Assembly: GCA_020721165.1 (NCBI GenBank)
Contig: DYNG01000011.1
Location: forward strand, 1 to 11,802
DNA: 11,802 bases
DNA from: Desulfocapsa sulfexigens
Lineage (GTDB): Bacteria > Desulfobacterota > Desulfobulbia > Desulfobulbales > Desulfocapsaceae
Direction: 5' to 3'
Part shown: in pieces, positions 7,099-11,802 of the stretch
How the letters are laid out: each line of letters begins with the position of its first letter
How positions within the stretch are numbered: the stretch's first letter is position 1
Made by a program: the position numbers and the translations under genes
The notes under the pieces: model-generated
Databases searched by the model: none
Told to the model about the DNA's origin: nothing
Seen by the model: the letters and a program-made list of their open reading frames with translations, nothing else

Positions 7099-8343
7099 TT
7101 AGAGAAGCCACAGAAGATCAGTAAAACACTCCAATTCAGATAGTTCGAAACTTATGACAAACATCTTGCACCTGTCGCCATTCTTGGTGATTTGACTTGA
7201 GAGGTTGTTATAAAACGAGGCTATTTTCCTTCTAAATGCAGAAAGGGAATACTCCCTCATGACTCGCTTTTTAGCGCTCAGGCCCAATTCATGGCAGCGA
7301 GACGCGTTCCCGGCAAGGAAAGCAATCCCGGTTGCCATCTCTTGTATCTCCGGCTCTACCAGAAAGGCTATGGAGTCATCTAAAACCTGGGTGTGGGTTG
7401 GGAGTCGAGTCGCGAGAACGGGTTTTCCGGAATCGAGATAGGAATAAATTTTCATGGGGGTATTGTTCCCTTGGGTCCTGGGGGAAACCAGGATATCGGC
7501 TTGGCCCAGGTAATAGCCGAGCATATGAACCGGGCGCTGTCCACAGAAAAAGACATTTTTGCCTATTCCAAGTTGCTCAGTTCGTTGTTGGTAGAAAAGG
7601 ATGTCCTCTTTGCTGCCACCAATGATGACCAGATTGAGGTTCGCTTTTTTGCTCAAGGCCTCTTGAAAGCTCTCTATTAAAAGATCAATTCCCTGATATT
7701 TTTCAAGATTTCCTATGTACATAAGGATCAACCCTGTAATTCCCAGTCTCTCCCGTAAAGAGTCATCTCCCTCTTCACTGTTTGTAAGCAAGGTGATGTC
7801 CTCAATCTTGGCAACGAGTTTGTTCGGTGCGAATCCTTGAGCCGTCTCGGCAAGTGCCTGACAAACAGCGATAACGCCACTGCTGTTTCTCACCGCTTTC
7901 TTCTCCAGCCACTCCATTGCGCTTCGTAGCCATCGTAAAAGAGGAAATTTGTCAACAACTTGCAGGGACATGCAGGAGTCCATGTCGTAAATATATGGTA
8001 TTTTAGTAAATTTCTTTATTATAACGGCCATAAAGACCGCTTCTTCCACGGCATGGATGAACTCAAATTTCTGGGTACGAATGAGCTGGATAGACTTGAG
8101 AAAGAGAAAGAAGTCACAGAAGATCTTTTTCCAAGTCAGCCCTGGCATAATATTGGATATTCCAGGAAGTGGAAAGCTCCGATGCAGAGTTACATTGGGC
8201 ATAGAGATCTCCTCCCCCTCATGAAAAACCAGGAGGTGTATGTCATGCCCTTGTTCGCCAAGTGTTTGAGCAAGGAGGCGTACGGCAATGGGTGTCCCTC
8301 GGTCTTGATAAAAGGGCTGGGGGGCAATAAGCAGGATTTTCAA
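7099..8343 (-). CDS. GT4 family glycosyltransferase
   Basis: This 414-residue GT-B fold glycosyltransferase would transfer a sugar from a nucleotide-sugar donor onto a growing glycan at the cytoplasmic face of the membrane. The N-terminal domain opens with MKILLIAPQPFYQDRGTP, a common start for this GT4 group. The C-terminal domain has YIGNLEKYQGIDLLI (about 209-223) and the donor-binding region GNNTPMKIYSYLDSGKPVLAT (about 292-312), where K-I-Y replaces the usual second glutamate region. I chose TTG 8343 as the start because it gives the expected N-terminus and AAAGGA lies upstream. An ATG at 8412 would add 23 unlikely residues and overlap the methyltransferase gene. The last 30 residues (ending LLWLL) are unusual for the family. 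The gene follows the methyltransferase by 28 bp and converges on the acetylation operon with a 28-bp gap. Confidence 0.88.
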   Translation of the reverse strand: MKILLIAPQPFYQDRGTPIAVRLLAQTLGEQGHDIHLLVFHEGEEISMPNVTLHRSFPLPGISNIMPGLTWKKIFCDFFLFLKSIQLIRTQKFEFIHAVEEAVFMAVIIKKFTKIPYIYDMDSCMSLQVVDKFPLLRWLRSAMEWLEKKAVRNSSGVIAVCQALAETAQGFAPNKLVAKIEDITLLTNSEEGDDSLRERLGITGLILMYIGNLEKYQGIDLLIESFQEALSKKANLNLVIIGGSKEDILFYQQRTEQLGIGKNVFFCGQRPVHMLGYYLGQADILVSPRTQGNNTPMKIYSYLDSGKPVLATRLPTHTQVLDDSIAFLVEPEIQEMATGIAFLAGNASRCHELGLSAKKRVMREYSLSAFRRKIASFYNNLSSQITKNGDRCKMFVISFELSELECFTDLLWLL

Positions 8344-8371
8344 AATAAGTTTTTCCTTTAAAGGTGCCGGA

Positions 8372-9133
8372 TTACAGCTTTGAGTCGCTGCGTAAGATGA
8401 TGGGGGAGCCAAACAGTTTTGTCAAACCCGTGTAGTGGAAAAAAAATTCAAGTACTCGGGAGAGCGTAGGCGTTTTAAGTTTCCGATGAATGACCATCGG
8501 TATGAAAAATTCTGGTTGGAACTCCGGGGCGCCAAAATGATGAGCCTTCAGCACATCTTTTAATTCTCTTCGGGAGAAAACAGTGTAAGTTCTTGTATTT
8601 CCCTCTATGTTTTTCTTCATTGTAAAGAGAAGGTTATAGAGGATGTTGGCGCTTCTCTTGTCAGGGTAATCAAGGATAATGGCTTTTTTCGCGACACGGC
8701 ACATCTCTTGGAGTAGCCTTTGCCATTGCTGAGTGTGTGGTAAAAGACGGAAGGCCAGCACCACATCAAATTGATTGTCCTCAAAAGGGAGATTTAAGCT
8801 GTCGCATGTCAAGTAGCGAAAACGACTTGCATCACAACAACGATCTAAGCGTGCCCGACAGATATCAGCACTGCCTGTAACTGTCACCGTATAGCCAGCA
8901 TTGACAAGGGGCATGGTTAATTGCGCGTGGCCACCGCCAACATCCAATATTGATGCCTGGGGAAGATCCTTCAACAGATCCAGTACTAATTGGGCCTGTA
9001 CATCCAGGAAATAGCTGCCAACCGCCCCGGAAAAACGGGCGGCATAGTCATCGGATGCGGTTTCGATGTCTGCTGTTTCTGGAAAAGGTGAAAATGGCTG
9101 GGGTATATTTTTGTTCACGAATTGAATTGCCAT
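8372..9133 (-). CDS. Class I SAM-dependent methyltransferase
   Basis: This 253-residue soluble protein has the Rossmann-type SAM-binding motif ILDVGGGHA at 62-70, an acidic second-strand region, and LPFEDNQFDVVLAFRLLPH at 115-133, the post-motif region typical of the Methyltransf_11 group. There is no signal peptide or membrane segment. The C-terminal third (about 180-253) is specific to its subfamily and may hold the acceptor site. It lies just upstream of a GT4 gene in a probable two-gene operon, so methylation of a sugar, a lipid carrier or a quinone-like substrate are all possible; sugar or lipid-linked glycan is my inference from context only. No clear ribosome binding site precedes ATG 9133. 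Confidence 0.88.
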   Translation of the reverse strand: MAIQFVNKNIPQPFSPFPETADIETASDDYAARFSGAVGSYFLDVQAQLVLDLLKDLPQASILDVGGGHAQLTMPLVNAGYTVTVTGSADICRARLDRCCDASRFRYLTCDSLNLPFEDNQFDVVLAFRLLPHTQQWQRLLQEMCRVAKKAIILDYPDKRSANILYNLLFTMKKNIEGNTRTYTVFSRRELKDVLKAHHFGAPEFQPEFFIPMVIHRKLKTPTLSRVLEFFFHYTGLTKLFGSPIILRSDSKL

Positions 9134-9566
9134 TTATTGCGAATTTACAAAAATAAAACTGGATAAGCAAAGGGTTACTGCGGTATTTGGCTTGCAAGTA
9201 TTGTCGTGTTAATGGAGGAAAGGAGCAATGCTGATGAGTTTCTGCGCACAACGAAGAGCGAAAACTGTCAACTGCTTTCCGGATGAAGTCTTCATCGTTC
9301 ACATAAAAGTTATTGTAAGGTCGGATCAATACGGTCTGTCCTCAGCGTGATGGATTATGACTATAACTTAGAATGGATTTCCGTTGCAAGATTTTTATGG
9401 GAGTGTTTTATAATGAAAAGGGTGGCGACCTCGATGAGTACCGTAGTTAAATCAGCGCATAAGGCAGAGTGGCAAGGCTATCGTGTCAAACTGGATGTCA
9501 TGTCGTTGGGAATATGTTGACGATCTTTAACATATTGAAATTATTTTGAATTTGGAAATGAGTTTT
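9134..9566. other. Divergent intergenic region with small-ORF candidates
   Basis: This 433-bp gap separates the leftward methyltransferase from the rightward epimerase. On the + strand, GGAGGAAAGGAG (9214-9225) precedes ATG 9228, giving a 40-codon frame to TGA 9348-9350. That stop overlaps the ATG of a 56-codon frame (9350-9520). On the - strand, a TTG at 9329 with GAGGA upstream opens a 93-codon frame running into the methyltransferase (to 9048). Neither side shows a known domain. The two strands cannot both be coding here, and all three frames may be chance. A promoter candidate is listed separately. Confidence 0.5.
9384..9414 (+). promoter_or_regulatory. Promoter candidate for the epimerase operon
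   Basis: A perfect TATAAT (9409-9414) is preceded by TTGCAA (9384-9389) at 19 bp, slightly long. Transcription would start near 9421, leaving a leader of about 145 nt before the epimerase. A second, weaker TTGACG (9517-9522) lies nearer the gene. Confidence 0.4.
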
Positions 9567-10592
9567 ATGGTTGATGGAAAAATGTTGGCGATTCCGCTTG
9601 GAACACCAGTGTTGGTCACCGGAGCAACGGGTTTTGCCGGGATTGATTTGACAAAGAAGCTTGTCGCCGCTGGTCTGAGGGTGAGTGCATTAGCACGAAA
9701 AACTTCTAATATAACACCCTTCGATGGTCTTGATATTCGTTGGATCAGAGGTGATGTTTTTAATGATGAGGTTATTGCTGATGCCGTTGCCGGGCAGGAA
9801 TATGTGTTCCATCTGGCGGCGGCTTTCAGGGAGGCCAAAAGTACAGAGAAGGACTATTGGAATGTCCATGTGAGAAGTACGCAGTTGATAGTTCAAGAGG
9901 CGCTGAAACAGCCTTCTTTTAAACGATATGTCCATGTGTCAACGGTAGGGGTGCATGGGCACATCGAGACGCCCCCGGCAACAGAAGAATATCCCTTTAG
10001 CCCCGGAGACGATTATCAGCGGACTAAACTGGAAGCGGAATTGTGGTTGAACGGGTTTGCCGCCCAGACAGGGTTGTCATACACTATCATCAGGCCCGCC
10101 GCTATTTATGGGCCTGGCGATCGTCGTCTTTTGAAGCTTTTCAAGATGGCACTGAAGCCTTTCTTTCCATTGCTGGGAGACGGGAAGTGCCTCTATCATC
10201 TGATACATGTTGATGATTTAACTAATTGCCTTCTTGTTGCTGCCACCCATCCCCGTGCGGATGGCGAGACCTTTATCTGTGGTGCTGAAGAGTCTATCGG
10301 TATTGCCGATATTGGTTATGTTGTGGCTGATTCTTTTGGAAAAAAAATGAGGGTGTTGCGTTTGCCGATAGGCCCCTTTTATTGGGCTGGTGATCTCTGT
10401 GAGATGATTTGTCGCCCTCTGCATATTGAACCACCTATCTATCGAAGAAGGGCGGCTTTTTATGCAAAAGATAGAAGTTTTGATGTCAGCAAGATGAAAA
10501 ATGTCCTTGGGTATCGCCCTCGACATGAGAATAAAGAGGGGATTATTGAGACAGCTCGCTGGTATGTTGAGCATGGTTGGCTTCATTTGTAG
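9567..10592 (+). CDS. NAD-dependent sugar epimerase/dehydratase (extended SDR)
   Basis: This 341-residue extended short-chain dehydrogenase/reductase probably converts a nucleotide-sugar or another cyclic substrate. The NAD-binding motif TGATGFAG is at 18-25. The catalytic S/T lies in the VSTVG segment (S125), and Y150-x3-K154 is intact in DDYQRTK. IIRPAAIYGPGD is the usual post-active-site motif of this superfamily. The C-terminal substrate lobe has normal length. The sequence resembles the 3-beta-HSD/HpnA-like part of the family as well as ordinary sugar epimerases, so the substrate is open. I chose ATG 9567, with GGA and GAG elements upstream; TTG 9546 and ATG 9558 lie in the same frame and cannot be excluded. 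It is the first gene of a probable operon with the PHP-like and GT4 genes. Confidence 0.88.
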   Translation: MVDGKMLAIPLGTPVLVTGATGFAGIDLTKKLVAAGLRVSALARKTSNITPFDGLDIRWIRGDVFNDEVIADAVAGQEYVFHLAAAFREAKSTEKDYWNVHVRSTQLIVQEALKQPSFKRYVHVSTVGVHGHIETPPATEEYPFSPGDDYQRTKLEAELWLNGFAAQTGLSYTIIRPAAIYGPGDRRLLKLFKMALKPFFPLLGDGKCLYHLIHVDDLTNCLLVAATHPRADGETFICGAEESIGIADIGYVVADSFGKKMRVLRLPIGPFYWAGDLCEMICRPLHIEPPIYRRRAAFYAKDRSFDVSKMKNVLGYRPRHENKEGIIETARWYVEHGWLHL

Positions 10593-10647
10593 AGGGATGA
10601 GTGGCCTCAAAATGGAGAGTAGTGCTTGATTTTGTAGGTCTTTAAAT

Positions 10648-10690
10648 GGTATGACATCGGAAAAAATGTTTTTAGATTTTTTTCAATACC
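10648..10690 (+). repeat. AT-rich hairpin in the epimerase to PHP-gene gap
   Basis: GGTAT (10648-10652) pairs with ATACC (10686-10690), and inside it GAAAAAA (10660-10666) pairs with TTTTTTC (10678-10684). The inner stem is all A-T but for one pair and no T-run follows, so termination is doubtful. It may be a weak structural element. The remainder of the 179-bp gap contains no gene. Confidence 0.3.
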
Positions 10691-10771
10691 AGTCGGTTCC
10701 GTTGAAAACACCGTTGTGCCTAATAGTAACCGGCGCGAGAGCCGTGTGAAGGTTATTGCCCAAGGTCTTTT

Positions 10772-11587
10772 ATGTTAACTTTCATTGATGCCCATATTCA
10801 CTTTCATCCTTGTTTTCCTGCCGAAGTTTTCTTTGATTCCGCCAGAAACAATTTTTGTTCTATTGCCAGGCAACACCTGGAGACATCCTTTCAATGCGTC
10901 CTCTGTTTTACAGAATCTCATGGGATGAGTGTCTATGGAGAATTGAGCAGAAAGGCCATCAACCAGGAAAAGATCGGGGATTGGGGTATTCACACAACGG
11001 CTGAACAAAACACCTTAATGCTTCAGGACAACGCCGGGTTTGAAATCATTGTTGTGGCTGGTCGCCAGATAGTGACAAGGGATAAAGTGGAAGTGTTAGC
11101 TGTGGGGTTGAATGAAGATATTGATGATGGGGAACCCATTGATGCAGTGATTGCGTATGCTGTGAGGGCTCATGCTATTCCTATTCTTCCTTGGGGGCCA
11201 GGGAAGTGGCTGGGTAAAAGAAAAAAAATAGTCCAAGGCCTGGTAAATGCGGGCAAGTATGCCTGCTATTTAGGGGATAATGGGAATCGGCCCTGGTTGT
11301 GGAGAAAATCGGAAATCTTCAATAACGGCGCAGATCATCACTCGTTCAATTTACCGGGAAGTGATCCGTTACCCTTTGCAAATGAGGCTGTCAAGCCCGG
11401 GAGCTTTGGTTTTTGCATAGAGGGAGCCTTAGACCGTGAGAAGCCATTTACTAGTCTGTATGGGCACATCGTGAACTCATCTCAACAATTTGAAACCTAT
11501 GGCACCTTGGAATCAACGGCTATTTTTTTCAAGAATCAATTCGCCATGCAATTAGTGAAACGAAGCCGAAAATCAAGTAAAAAATAA
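10772..11587 (+). CDS. PHP-like predicted metal-dependent hydrolase
   Basis: This 271-residue soluble protein opens with IDAHIHFH (D6, H8, H10), the first metal-binding motif of PHP/amidohydrolase-type phosphoesterases. E48 and H50 in FTESHG stand where PHP proteins have their second motif, and GSD (D198) in LPGSDPLPF stands where the late GSD-x-H motif is expected. The usual HP motif of the middle region appears as PWGPGKW, so some metal ligands differ from the standard set and activity is uncertain. There is no signal peptide. AAGG (10762-10765) six bases before ATG 10772 is a good ribosome binding site. The following GT4 gene begins 3 bp after its stop, indicating one transcript. A role in glycan metabolism, such as phosphate or nucleotide-sugar hydrolysis, is inferred from neighbours only. 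The basic tail (KRSRKSSKK) is notable. Confidence 0.65.
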   Translation: MLTFIDAHIHFHPCFPAEVFFDSARNNFCSIARQHLETSFQCVLCFTESHGMSVYGELSRKAINQEKIGDWGIHTTAEQNTLMLQDNAGFEIIVVAGRQIVTRDKVEVLAVGLNEDIDDGEPIDAVIAYAVRAHAIPILPWGPGKWLGKRKKIVQGLVNAGKYACYLGDNGNRPWLWRKSEIFNNGADHHSFNLPGSDPLPFANEAVKPGSFGFCIEGALDREKPFTSLYGHIVNSSQQFETYGTLESTAIFFKNQFAMQLVKRSRKSSKK

Positions 11588-11590
11588 AAA

Positions 11591-11802
11591 ATGAAAGCCT
11601 TAGTGATTGCCCCCCATCCTTTTTTCACTCCCCGTGGAACTCCGTTTAGCGTCTATTATCGTACACTTATCAGCTCTGAACTGGGCCTGGAAATAGATCT
11701 TCTCACCTATGGCGAAGGACGGGATGTTGATATCCCGAATGTGCGTATTATACGCATTCCGCGGTTTAAAGTTTTAGGCAATGTGAAAGTCGGGCCTTCT
11801 TT
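11591..11802 (+). CDS. GT4 family glycosyltransferase, N-terminal part (cut by window end)
   Basis: The first 70 residues are present and the gene runs off the right edge. MKALVIAPHPFFTPRGTP closely parallels the start of the GT4 enzyme encoded on the other strand at 7099-8343 (MKILLIAPQPFYQDRGTP). The match continues through a segment with L-L-x-Y/F-x-E-G and then I/M-P-N-V, so the two belong to the same subfamily. This is the first Rossmann half of a GT-B fold, which binds the acceptor. The start follows the PHP-like gene stop by three bases with no room for a separate promoter. No ribosome binding site is visible beyond an A-rich stretch, so coupling with the upstream gene is likely. Confidence 0.85.
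   Translation, partial: MKALVIAPHPFFTPRGTPFSVYYRTLISSELGLEIDLLTYGEGRDVDIPNVRIIRIPRFKVLGNVKVGPS

Noticed and set aside
7393..8361. Several + strand frames of 95-133 codons opposite the GT4 gene
   Set aside because: They are antisense to a well-supported glycosyltransferase and show no domain of their own.
1..11802. CRISPR array, insertion sequence or prophage integration at tRNA-His
   Set aside because: No regularly spaced repeats, no transposase or integrase, and no duplicated tRNA 3' end was found in the window.

Overview
The window looks like a chromosomal segment of a Gram-negative bacterium. My best guess is Desulfobacterota, perhaps a Desulfobulbales-like sulfate reducer or disproportionator. 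That guess rests on moderate GC, the general look of the zinc-ribbon, glycosyltransferase and acetyltransferase proteins, and the mix of house-keeping genes with an envelope-polysaccharide island. It is an inference from style, not a database match. No IS element, prophage or CRISPR array is visible.

Left part (1-2660): an intergenic stretch with a TTGACA promoter and an intrinsic terminator-like hairpin leads into a 216-aa double zinc-ribbon protein of unknown function (490-1140). A well-formed tRNA-His (1245-1322) follows, with its own promoter and terminator, then a 69-aa small ORF (1445-1654) and a FieF/YiiP-type cation diffusion facilitator (1731-2621).

Middle part (2818-7070): a three-gene polysaccharide O-acetylation module on the + strand. 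It holds an AlgI/PatA-type MBOAT membrane acyltransferase, a membrane-anchored AlgJ/AlgX-like SGNH-type protein with an extra C-terminal domain, and a second, secreted AlgJ/AlgX-like protein. The MBOAT protein would pass acetyl groups across the inner membrane, and one or both AlgJ/X-like proteins would place them on a periplasmic glycan.

Right part (7099-11802): a divergent glycan-assembly group. On the - strand are a class I SAM methyltransferase and, after it, a GT4 glycosyltransferase with a probable TTG start. On the + strand, after a 433-bp divergent intergenic region, are an extended-SDR NAD-dependent sugar epimerase/dehydratase, a PHP-like predicted metal hydrolase, and 3 bp later a second GT4 glycosyltransferase cut by the window edge. 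The two GT4 proteins begin with the same motif (APxPFFxxRGTP-like) and are probably paralogues. Taken together, 2818-11802 reads as part of a locus that builds and decorates (acetylates, perhaps methylates) an exopolysaccharide, capsule or O-antigen-like glycan. No polymerase, flippase or export gene is inside the window, so the polymer cannot be named.
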